From Caldilineaceae bacterium (GTDB taxonomy: Bacteria; Chloroflexota; Anaerolineae; Caldilineales; Caldilineaceae), in assembly GCA_018003515.1 (NCBI GenBank), contig JAGNDO010000038.1:5950-47645 (forward strand): a stretch of 41,696 nucleotides of DNA, given 5' to 3'. Shown here piece after piece: positions 1 to 7,332 of the stretch; positions within the stretch are counted from its first letter, which is position 1; each line of letters begins with the position of its first letter. A program made the translations under genes and the position numbers. A model generated the notes under the pieces. That model worked only from the letters and a program-made list of their open reading frames with translations. It searched no databases and had not been told where the DNA came from.

Positions 1-1499
1 ACATCCTTGTTCAGCCCGCCCTTGAAGTAGTTCACCGTGGCACCGGGAATCTCATTGATAATGATCTTCGTGTCAAAGGCATAGCCAGTGGACTGGTTAG
101 CATCGTTGGTGACCAGGAAGGCCCCTTCGCCGGCGTAGTCAAAACGGATGGTGCTGGTGATCTGGCTGGTGGCGGAACCAAGCACACTTGCGCTGGTGAC
201 ATCAGGGTTACAGAAGGGACAGGTGAAGTACTGGCCCGCAGGCAAATCCCGAGCGCTGACCGGTGTCAACTCCAGATTGTTTGAGGTGGCGGTGCCATCG
301 TAAATGGTGGCTGGTTCACCAGGCGTGGACGCCGTCACATAGCGCCAGGTGTTGGCCACCATGTTGACGGTGATGTACTCGCGCTGCTTGGGAAAGTTGT
401 TGTCGTAGACAAGAATGCGTGACTCGTTGGCATTCACCGTCTCAACACCGTAGGCGGTGATAGCATGTCCATTCTTCATTCCTGGCACCTGGTAGATGCC
501 AATCGTGTAAGCGATAGGCTTGGCCAATTGGAAGTCCGTGGTCAGTTTCTGGACGGCAGCCACTGGCGTCACTTTCTGTGACGCAGTCCAAACCTCCACT
601 AGCCCTTGGCGGACAAAGTAGGAGGCAACATAGTTCTCGATTGACTGCTGGGGAAAGTTCAGGTCAATTGTCGTCGCGGCGCCGGACTGAAAATCAGCCG
701 GAGAATATTTGCCTTTGTAGGCGGACCAATCAAAGAGCCGCAGGCTGGTGACAGCCATACCTTCACAGTGGCCGCCATTCATCCCGGCGATCTGATTTTC
801 CATCCACTTACGGGCCGGACCGCTCAAGACACAAGTAGCCGCGGTCGTGCCTGACTGACAGGCATCCTGGCCAAACAAGATGAACATGTCCTGTGCATCC
901 AGATCATCGCTGAAAACACGCGGTGCACTGTTGGTGAAATTCTCAAACTTGAACCCATCAACCGTGACGTTAAAGGGCGTGCTGTTGCCATCCTTGTAGA
1001 CGGCCACCAGGGTTCCTTGCTCTTCCACCGTAGTGGAAATACCGTCACCCGATACAGAATATGTATCCGTACCGACAGTAAAGCTACTAATCAGAACATC
1101 CTTATTCTCGATCACCGTGCCCGCGGCGGTACCGGGGGTCACCTTGACCACAAATGTAAAGGTGTGGCTCGTGTTGGCCGCCAGACTTGGCAAGGTAAAT
1201 TCGACCCGATTTTGTCCAGCATTGAGCGTGCCGCCGCTCCCATAGCTTGTGTGGACCGGCAGGGTATCAAAAATAACAATATTGGTGATCGGCTGGCTCA
1301 GATAGTTCTTCACAACCAACTCATAGGTAATGTTGCCGCCAGCATAGACATAACTGGGCGCACTCGATTTGAGGGAAATCTGCTCCCCAGCGGCGAAGAC
1401 CGCCGGGGTTGCCGCCGTCGATGAGACGACGGTGAAGATCAACAGCGCCACCAGGGTCAGCGCGATGTTGACGAGGACGAACTTGGACTTTTGGTACAT
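1..1499 (-). CDS. Secreted DUF11-domain protein with papain-like Cys/His/Asp motif, paralogue 1 (3' end outside window)
   Basis: The frame stays open from an ATG at 1499 to the window edge, giving 499 visible residues. An AAGGAGG Shine-Dalgarno sits just upstream of that ATG. The N-terminus is a signal peptide almost identical to that of the next gene (hydrophobic core NIALTLVALLIF). A DUF11-like beta domain follows (SYVYAGGNITYEL). A central domain has GGHCEGMA (C245), GHAITAYG (H345) and VYDNNFP (D366). The Cys/His/Asp order and the buried-looking contexts resemble papain-fold cysteine peptidases; that function is inferred, not known. The protein is probably exported and works outside the cell. 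It is the last of three tandem paralogues on this strand, and its sequence is closest to the middle copy. A terminator-like hairpin lies between the two, so it may have its own weak promoter or depend on read-through. Confidence 0.85.
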   Translation of the reverse strand, partial: MYQKSKFVLVNIALTLVALLIFTVVSSTAATPAVFAAGEQISLKSSAPSYVYAGGNITYELVVKNYLSQPITNIVIFDTLPVHTSYGSGGTLNAGQNRVEFTLPSLAANTSHTFTFVVKVTPGTAAGTVIENKDVLISSFTVGTDTYSVSGDGISTTVEEQGTLVAVYKDGNSTPFNVTVDGFKFENFTNSAPRVFSDDLDAQDMFILFGQDACQSGTTAATCVLSGPARKWMENQIAGMNGGHCEGMAVTSLRLFDWSAYKGKYSPADFQSGAATTIDLNFPQQSIENYVASYFVRQGLVEVWTASQKVTPVAAVQKLTTDFQLAKPIAYTIGIYQVPGMKNGHAITAYGVETVNANESRILVYDNNFPKQREYITVNMVANTWRYVTASTPGEPATIYDGTATSNNLELTPVSARDLPAGQYFTCPFCNPDVTSASVLGSATSQITSTIRFDYAGEGAFLVTNDANQSTGYAFDTKIIINEIPGATVNYFKGGLNKD

Positions 1500-1542
1500 A
1501 CTTCCTCCTTGTGTAGAACTCGATAGAACAACATGAAAACAG

Positions 1543-1594
1543 CCTGACGACTTCCCGGGAAACGATCTTGACCGCCTCCCGGAAGGTCGTCAGG
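1543..1594 (-). terminator. Hairpin terminator after paralogue 2
   Basis: Arms 1543-1560 and 1577-1594 are near-perfect inverted repeats of about 18 bp (CCTGACGAC then a CCGGGA block). On the minus strand the hairpin is followed by CTGTTTT. It begins about 18 bp past the stop codon of the preceding gene, the usual place for an intrinsic terminator. Confidence 0.7.
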
Positions 1595-1612
1595 GAAGTG
1601 AACTGCGATTCC

Positions 1613-4126
1613 TTACTTGGCGATCAGCGGCAGATAGACCCGTCGAATGTTGGCACCAACCTCAAAGGCAAAGCTGGCGTTGTTGGCATCACCCGTCGGG
1701 GCGGGGTCGGTGAGCATCCAATCCACGGGGTAGCCATTGGCATTAACCGTGAGGTCGAAGATAGTCGTCCCGGCCAGCCCCACATCAAAGCTGAAGGTGA
1801 AGGACTCGTTGGGTTCCAGGAAGCCATCGCTGCCCAGGGCCGCTGCGGGGACAGTGATCTTTGCCGCCAAACCACCGGGGCCGCCGTCCGCGTTGAGTAC
1901 CACATTGCCGCCCACCACATTGGCCACGACGAAGGAGAGATCCTCCAGGGTGATCTCCGTGACATTGGTAAAGGTGGCGTTGACATGATAGACACCCTGG
2001 GGCGCGTTGGCCTGGGGGACGGGATCATAGGTTTCGGTCAAGCCGGTCAGCTTGAGCCGGTGGTTGACCGACGGGTTTTTCAGCACATCGTCGATGTACA
2101 GGGGCGGGGAGAGCAGACCATCCCAGGCACCGAAGTCGATGAAGGCGGAGGTGGAGCCAGCGGGCACATCCACGGGCTGGTAGTACTCTTCCACATCCCC
2201 ATCGGGCCAGATCAGGGTCATGAACACATCGAACCCTTGGCCTTGGGCACCTGTGTCGTCAAAGTAGACTCGTTCCAAATCCCGGTCCATGCTCAACAGA
2301 ACGGACTCGCCAGCATCCAGAATGATGCCGCTGACCTCGAAGATCACGCTGGGGTCGGTGGGGCTGACCGGGTCATAGGCCAGATACATGGTGGGGGCGG
2401 TGATGGTCTGAGTAGCTTTGAAATCGATGTAGTCGCCATTAGGGCTGACGGCAAGCTCTAAGAATTCGTCCGGGCTGAGTTGAATGTCGTCCAGGCCCAT
2501 GGCATAGCCTTCACCCGTCATGGTCAGGGAACCATTGGATTCCGCATCGATGGTCTTGCCGCTGATGTAGACCGAGTAGATGGTATTGGGCGCGGCCACA
2601 AAGGGCACTTCAATGGCGGGGGGCACATCTTTGCCCAGTCCACCCTTAAAGTAGTTCACCGTCGCGCCGGGAATTTCGTTGATAAAGGTCTCCGTGTCAA
2701 AGGCATAGCCAGTGGACTGATCCGCGTCGTTGGCAACCAGGAAGGCCCCTTCGCCGGCATACTCAAAGCGAATGGTGCTGGTGATTTCGCCTGTGGCGGA
2801 GCCATGCAGGGTTGCGCTAGTGACCTCTCCATTGCAGAAAGGACAGGTGAAGTATTGACCAGCGGGCAGATCACGGGAATTGTTGATGTGCAGACTCAGG
2901 TTTCCAGAATTTGCTGTGCCGGTGTAGATGGTAGACGCTTCGCCGGGCGTGGCGGCTGTTACATAACGCCAGGAATTGGCCGTCATGTCGACCGTGATGT
3001 ACTTGCGCTGTTTGGGGAAATTATTGTCGTAAACAAGAATGCGTGACTCATTGGCATTCACCGTCTCCACGCCATAGGCGGTGATGGCATGTCCATGTTT
3101 GAACCCTGGAATCTGATAGATGCCGACCGTGTAGGGGATCGGCTCGGGCAGGTTGAAGTCAGCGATCAGTTGATTGACCAGTTCCTTCGGCGACTTCGTG
3201 ATTTCATTGTTATAATACTCTTCAACACTCTGGGTGATGAAGTAATAGGAAACATAATTTTCAACGGATTGGCGAGGAAAACTCAGGTCAATTGTCTGTG
3301 TTGCCCCTGGCTGAAAGGACGCGGGGGTGGACAGACCCTTGAACGGAAGTTCGTCAAAGAGACGCAGGCTGGTAGCCGCCATGCCTTCGCAGTGTCCGCC
3401 GTCCATGCCGGCGATCTGGCTGTTCATCCACTTGCGCGCCGGGCCACTCAGAACACAAGTGGCAGCGGTCGTACCCGACTGACATGCAGCTGGGCCGAAC
3501 AAGGCAAACATGTCCGCCGTGCCCAAATCATCGCTAAAAACCCGGGGGGCAGTGTTGCTATAGTTATCAAAACTATACCCATTGACCGCCACATCAAAAG
3601 ATGTGCCACTGGCATTTTTGTAGATAGCGACCTGGGTTCCCGGCGCTTCCACCGTGGTGCCCACAGCCGTCTCAGCCGGCCTGCTAAACGAACCGGCACT
3701 GGTGGTAAAGTTCTCAATCACAATATCCTTGTTCTCGATCACCGTGCCCAAGGCAACGCCGTTATTCACCTTGACGATCAAGATCAACTTTTGCGTAGCA
3801 TTGGCCGCCAGACTGCTCACATTAAAGGCCACGCCGTTGTCACCCGCAAAGAGCGTGCCGCCGCTCACATAGGTTGTGTTGGCCGGCAGCGGATTCCAGA
3901 CGGTGATCGCCGTGATGGGCTGGGCCGTGAAATTCTTCAGTGTCAACTCATAGGTGATGTTGCCGCCGGCCCGAACATAACTGGGGCCGAACGGCGTCAG
4001 GGTGATGGTCTCCCCAGCGGCGAAGACCGCCGGGGTTGCCGCCGTCAGCGAGACGACGGTGAAGATCAACAGCGCCACCAGGGTCAGGGCGATGTTGACA
4101 AAGAGTAACTTGGATTTGTGGATCAT
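1613..4126 (-). CDS. Secreted DUF11-domain protein with papain-like Cys/His/Asp motif, paralogue 2
   Basis: This is an 837-residue exported protein. The start at 4126 is chosen over an ATG at 4144 because the Shine-Dalgarno (TTAGGAGA) lies inside the longer reading. Domain order: signal peptide (about 1-37), DUF11-like beta domain (about 38-140), putative peptidase domain with GGHCEGMA (C246), GHAITAYG (H346) and VYDNNFPKQ (D367), beta-rich repeats, a C-terminal domain with NVVLNADGGPGGLAAK, and a terminal tail RRVYLPLIAK. Similar YLPL-type tails are common on exported Chloroflexota proteins and may be a sorting or anchoring signal. The last ~150 residues match paralogue 3 far better than the N-terminal half does, which suggests gene conversion. 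A SARP-like promoter lies about 140 bp upstream. Substrate and activity are unknown. Confidence 0.85.
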   Translation of the reverse strand: MIHKSKLLFVNIALTLVALLIFTVVSLTAATPAVFAAGETITLTPFGPSYVRAGGNITYELTLKNFTAQPITAITVWNPLPANTTYVSGGTLFAGDNGVAFNVSSLAANATQKLILIVKVNNGVALGTVIENKDIVIENFTTSAGSFSRPAETAVGTTVEAPGTQVAIYKNASGTSFDVAVNGYSFDNYSNTAPRVFSDDLGTADMFALFGPAACQSGTTAATCVLSGPARKWMNSQIAGMDGGHCEGMAATSLRLFDELPFKGLSTPASFQPGATQTIDLSFPRQSVENYVSYYFITQSVEEYYNNEITKSPKELVNQLIADFNLPEPIPYTVGIYQIPGFKHGHAITAYGVETVNANESRILVYDNNFPKQRKYITVDMTANSWRYVTAATPGEASTIYTGTANSGNLSLHINNSRDLPAGQYFTCPFCNGEVTSATLHGSATGEITSTIRFEYAGEGAFLVANDADQSTGYAFDTETFINEIPGATVNYFKGGLGKDVPPAIEVPFVAAPNTIYSVYISGKTIDAESNGSLTMTGEGYAMGLDDIQLSPDEFLELAVSPNGDYIDFKATQTITAPTMYLAYDPVSPTDPSVIFEVSGIILDAGESVLLSMDRDLERVYFDDTGAQGQGFDVFMTLIWPDGDVEEYYQPVDVPAGSTSAFIDFGAWDGLLSPPLYIDDVLKNPSVNHRLKLTGLTETYDPVPQANAPQGVYHVNATFTNVTEITLEDLSFVVANVVGGNVVLNADGGPGGLAAKITVPAAALGSDGFLEPNESFTFSFDVGLAGTTIFDLTVNANGYPVDWMLTDPAPTGDANNASFAFEVGANIRRVYLPLIAK

Positions 4127-4263
4127 AGATTCTCCTAAAATCATGCTTGAACTGGACTGATTGGTACCTGGCTGTCACGATGGACGGGGAACGAAAGGCC
4201 ACAGCCGGGGCCGTTTCGCCAGTGTCGATCTGGTGGCGGAGATTGAATCCCATCTCCACGCAT

Positions 4264-4316
4264 ATCATACGCTTCGATCGCCAATCGATCGCCAATCGAT
4301 CGCTAATCGACCGCCA
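4264..4316 (-). promoter_or_regulatory. SARP-type promoter: four heptamer repeats at 11-bp period plus -10 box
   Basis: Read on the minus strand, four direct repeats of an 11-bp unit (TTGGCGGTCGA, TTAGCGATCGA, then TTGGCGATCGA twice) run head to tail over 4316-4273. The last heptamer TTGGCGA is followed by 8 bp and then TATGAT (4269-4264), a 5/6 match to the -10 consensus. Streptomyces antibiotic regulatory proteins such as ActII-ORF4 and DnrI bind heptamers repeated every 11 bp, ending 8 bp from the -10 box. The site lies upstream of paralogue 2 and near a gene for a SARP-domain regulator. That this regulator binds here is inferred. Confidence 0.6.
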
Positions 4317-4336
4317 ACCATCCCCAAACTGGGACC

Positions 4337-4397
4337 ATGATACAAGACAACCCCCCCAGCAAGCGGCTGGCTTGGTGGGGGGGTTGTCTTGTATCAT
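4337..4397 (-). terminator. Perfect 22-bp-arm hairpin after paralogue 3
   Basis: Arms 4337-4358 and 4376-4397 are perfect complements (ATGATACAAGACAA followed by seven C and an A). The loop is 17 nt. It starts 16 bp beyond the stop codon of the upstream gene and lies just before the SARP-like promoter, so it should separate the two transcripts. There is no clear U tract. Confidence 0.75.
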
Positions 4398-4413
4398 TTG
4401 TATCTGCCAGAGC

Positions 4414-6951
4414 CTACCGACTAATCATCGGCAGATAGACGCGCTGGATATTGGCCCCAATGATAAAGGCGAAGCTGGCGTTTTGGGCATCACCGGCCGG
4501 GGCGGGGGTGGTGAGCATCCAATCCACGGACACGCCGTTGGCGTTGACTGTGAGGTCGGAGAGAGCCGCAGCGGCCAACCCCACATCAAAGCTGAAGGCG
4601 AAGGACTCGTTCGGTTCCAGGAAGCCGTCGCCGCCCAGGGCAGCTGCGGGGACAGAGATCTTGGCTGCCAAACCGCCGGGGCCACCATCCGCATTGAGGA
4701 CGACGTTGCCACCCACCACGTTGGCAACGGTGAAGGAGAGGGTCTCCAGGGTGATTTCCGTGACGTTGGTAAAGGTGGCATTGATATGATAGACACCCTG
4801 GGGCGCGTTGGCCTGGGGGGTGGGCTCGTAGGTTTGGGTCAAGCTGGAGAGCTTGAGCCGGTGGTTGATCGACGCATTTTGCAGCACATGGTCGATATAC
4901 AGGGGCGGGGAGAGCAGACCATCCCAGGCCCCAAAGTCGATGAAAGCGGAGGTTGCGCCAGCCGGGAGTTGGATCGTCTCGGCATAGTCCTGCTCGTCCC
5001 CATCGGGCCAGATGTGCTTCATATCGATGATCAGATTTTCCGCTTCCGGGCCGGTGTGGTCAAAGTAGATACGTTCCAGCACCGGGTCCAGATCCAGGGA
5101 AATCTTCTCGCCGGCCAGGAGCGTGATACCCTCCACATCGAAGATAACGCTGGGGTCGCTGGGGTGTACGGGATCATGGGAGATGTAGAGTTCCGGCACC
5201 GTAATCGCTTCGGTCGCGGTAAAGGAGATGTGGTCACCGTCCGGGCTGATGGTAAAGCTAAACACCTCACCGGCGTCGAGATGGATGTCGTTCACGCCCA
5301 TAGAAAAGCCGGGGCCGTGAATCCCCAGAGTGCCCATGGTTGGGGTGACGACACTCTTGCCATGCACGACCACCGAATAGTAGGTCTCGTCGATCTCGGC
5401 CACGGGAATGCCGATCATCGGCGGAATCTCTTTGCCCAGCCCGCCCTGGAAGGGGAAGAGTTGGGCGTTGGGAATCTGATTGACAAAATTCCCCGTCAGA
5501 TCATCGCCGGTCTTCTGGCCGGCGTCGTTGACGACGAGGATGGAACCTTCGCCGGTATAGCGAAAGTCAAGCTCGCCGGAGATCGTGTCCGATTCACCCA
5601 ACTGGGCGCTGGAAAGGTTCTGGTTGGGGCAGAAGGGGCATTCAAAGTATTGGCCCGCGGGCAGATCCCGGGCGGCCAGGGGCACAAGCCGCAGATTGAA
5701 GGAGAAGGCCGTGCCTTCGTAGGCGTCTTCCGGCTGGCCGGGGGTGGATGCGGTTACATAGCGCCAGGTATTGGTGGCCAGGTTGACGGTGAAGTATTTG
5801 CGCTGTTTGGGGAAGTTGTTGTCATAGACCAGAATGCGCGCCTCGTCGTCTGTGACAAATTCCACGCCATAGGCCACCACGGCATGGCCATTCTTCCAGG
5901 TGGACTGATCCAGCCTGTCCAGGTTGCGGGCCAGGAAGAAGGCAACCGAGTAGGCCACCGAAGGGGTCTTGTTGAACTCAGCAATCAGATGATCAATCGT
6001 CTCCGCGGGCGTGCCCACAAAGTGGGTATTCCAAATGTAGCTCTGGGTATGGAAATAGCGGGTGATATAGTTTTCAATGGGCTGGGCGGGGAAATTCAGG
6101 TTGATTGTACTGGCCGCACCTGCCTGAAAGGTGGCTGGGGTGCTATACTGTCGGAAGGGCATAGAATTAAAGAAGCGCAGGCTGGTAGCCGCCATACCGT
6201 CGCAATGGCCCCCCGCGGTGCTTTTAAGCGCTTCGGTCAACCAGGCCTGGGCTGGCCCGCTCAACTTGCAGGTGGCTGCCGTGTTGCCCGACTGACAGAC
6301 GCCTGGGCCGAACAGCTCAAACACGTCCTGGGCCCCCAGATCGTCGTTCGGGTTGGGGATGCCTTCGTTGCCATAGTTTTCAAATTGAAAGCCATGCGTA
6401 TTGACGTCAAAGGGTATGCCGCTGGTATTTTTGTAGATGGCAAAGAGTGCGCCAGGCGCTTCTACCAACGTATTCACCGGGCCATACCAGCCATAACCGG
6501 CGGCGGGGTTCGACTGGAGAAGGCGAAAGACATCGTTCACCACATAATTACCGACAGCCAGGTCGCTCTTGGCCCGGGCCACCCAGGAAAAGGTATGTTT
6601 GGCATGGGCAGCCAGGCTGGGCAAGGTGAACTCGACGCGGTTCTCGGCTATATTGTGATGGCCACCGCTCTCATAGATGGCGTTGGTCGGCACATTGTCG
6701 AAGAGTACGAGGCCGGTAAAAGCCGTGCCAGACAAATTCTGGACGGTCAACTCATAGGACAAGGTTTCGTCAGCCTGTACATAACTTGGCCCAGTCAGCC
6801 GCAAAACTATCTCCGTGTCGGCGGTGATATTCGTCTCGGCGTATACCGTGGAGACGCCCAGGGGGGCGAAGGGCACGAAACTCCCCAGTATAAACAGCAT
6901 CGTCAAAACCAGGGAGGCACTACCCTGTATAATCCTAGATCTGTGAAACAT
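4414..6951 (-). CDS. Secreted DUF11-domain protein with papain-like Cys/His/Asp motif, paralogue 3
   Basis: This is an 845-residue exported protein starting at the ATG at 6951, with AGGAGA as Shine-Dalgarno. Layout follows paralogue 2: signal peptide, DUF11-like domain (SYVQADETLSYELTVQN), central domain with GGHCDGMA (C250), GHAVVAYG (H356) and VYDNNFPKQ (D377), beta-rich region, C-terminal domain, and tail QRVYLPMISR. The His-to-Asp distance of 21 residues is the same in all three copies, which supports a shared active site. The signal peptide differs from those of copies 1 and 2, so this copy is the most diverged at the N-terminus. It is probably co-transcribed with the small gene ending at 7043, 91 bp upstream. 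The peptidase role is inferred from motif order only. Confidence 0.85.
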   Translation of the reverse strand: MFHRSRIIQGSASLVLTMLFILGSFVPFAPLGVSTVYAETNITADTEIVLRLTGPSYVQADETLSYELTVQNLSGTAFTGLVLFDNVPTNAIYESGGHHNIAENRVEFTLPSLAAHAKHTFSWVARAKSDLAVGNYVVNDVFRLLQSNPAAGYGWYGPVNTLVEAPGALFAIYKNTSGIPFDVNTHGFQFENYGNEGIPNPNDDLGAQDVFELFGPGVCQSGNTAATCKLSGPAQAWLTEALKSTAGGHCDGMAATSLRFFNSMPFRQYSTPATFQAGAASTINLNFPAQPIENYITRYFHTQSYIWNTHFVGTPAETIDHLIAEFNKTPSVAYSVAFFLARNLDRLDQSTWKNGHAVVAYGVEFVTDDEARILVYDNNFPKQRKYFTVNLATNTWRYVTASTPGQPEDAYEGTAFSFNLRLVPLAARDLPAGQYFECPFCPNQNLSSAQLGESDTISGELDFRYTGEGSILVVNDAGQKTGDDLTGNFVNQIPNAQLFPFQGGLGKEIPPMIGIPVAEIDETYYSVVVHGKSVVTPTMGTLGIHGPGFSMGVNDIHLDAGEVFSFTISPDGDHISFTATEAITVPELYISHDPVHPSDPSVIFDVEGITLLAGEKISLDLDPVLERIYFDHTGPEAENLIIDMKHIWPDGDEQDYAETIQLPAGATSAFIDFGAWDGLLSPPLYIDHVLQNASINHRLKLSSLTQTYEPTPQANAPQGVYHINATFTNVTEITLETLSFTVANVVGGNVVLNADGGPGGLAAKISVPAAALGGDGFLEPNESFAFSFDVGLAAAALSDLTVNANGVSVDWMLTTPAPAGDAQNASFAFIIGANIQRVYLPMISR

Positions 6952-7005
6952 ATCTTCTCCTGAAAGTTGGATGGAAAGGATCTATCTGTTCGATATTCGG
7001 AGGAG

Positions 7006-7035
7006 AAGTTCGACTTTTCAGAAACCGTCGAACTT
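7006..7035. promoter_or_regulatory. Perfect 9-bp inverted repeat upstream of paralogue 3
   Basis: AAGTTCGAC (7006-7014) and GTCGAACTT (7027-7035) are perfect complements separated by 12 nt, in the gap between the small gene and paralogue 3. A further GTTCGA lies at 6988, so the motif recurs every 20 bp. It may be an operator or an RNA hairpin that sets the ratio of the two genes; nothing decides between these. Confidence 0.4.
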
Positions 7036-7042
7036 CGTCAAG

Positions 7043-7273
7043 TCAAGGGGTATGGGAATTCATCTCGGGGTCAAGGGGTAATGTGTGATTGTGCACCTCC
7101 ATCAGTTCAGAACGCAGGGCAGTCAGCAAACTTTCGATGTCAGTAAATCCACGACGCTCACCAGTAGCGGGCATCTCCAGAATGCAGCGCAGAACAACCG
7201 CCTGGCTGATTCCATCGTATTCAGCCTGGGTGCGCAGGATATGTGTACAATTGACCACAGAATTTACTTTCAT
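7043..7273 (-). CDS. Small GE-R-F family protein, function unknown
   Basis: This encodes a 76-residue soluble protein, starting at an ATG at 7273. The core is a beta stretch followed by the motif GERRGFTDIESLLTALRSEL. That shape (GE-R-F/Y, then a leucine-rich helix) is a small protein type I have seen repeatedly in Chloroflexota; its function is not known to me. The gene at 35569 encodes the same type (TGETRYYSAWPPLIDYLINKL). An in-frame TTG at 7294 would lengthen it by seven residues, but the promoter geometry puts the transcript start at or next to 7273, so translation looks leaderless. It is followed 91 bp later by paralogue 3 of the secreted family and diverges from the SARP-STAND regulator gene. 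Confidence 0.6.
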   Translation of the reverse strand: MKVNSVVNCTHILRTQAEYDGISQAVVLRCILEMPATGERRGFTDIESLLTALRSELMEVHNHTLPLDPEMNSHTP

Positions 7274-7311
7274 ACGCAAAGCATACCTCTCCAACGCAAA
7301 TCAAACGCAAA
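7274..7311 (-). promoter_or_regulatory. SARP-type promoter of the small gene, apparently leaderless
   Basis: On the minus strand TTTGCGT occurs at 7311-7305 and again at 7300-7294, an 11-bp period. Exactly 8 bp later is TATGCT (7285-7280), a 4/6 match to the -10 box. Six bases further on is the ATG of the small gene. The layout repeats the one at 4264-4316. TTTGCGT occurs a third time at 7280-7274. The same stretch lies 22-60 bp upstream of the divergent regulator gene, so binding here could also autoregulate it. Confidence 0.5.
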
Positions 7312-7332
7312 TCAGAGGAAAATGGGGCTTTT

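Noticed and set aside
4147..6963. A 938-codon open frame on the plus strand opposite secreted paralogue 3
   Set aside because: It mirrors the codon bias of the real minus-strand gene, has no signal peptide or known domain, and similar mirror frames lie opposite other genes here. The minus-strand gene has a Shine-Dalgarno, a signal peptide and paralogues.
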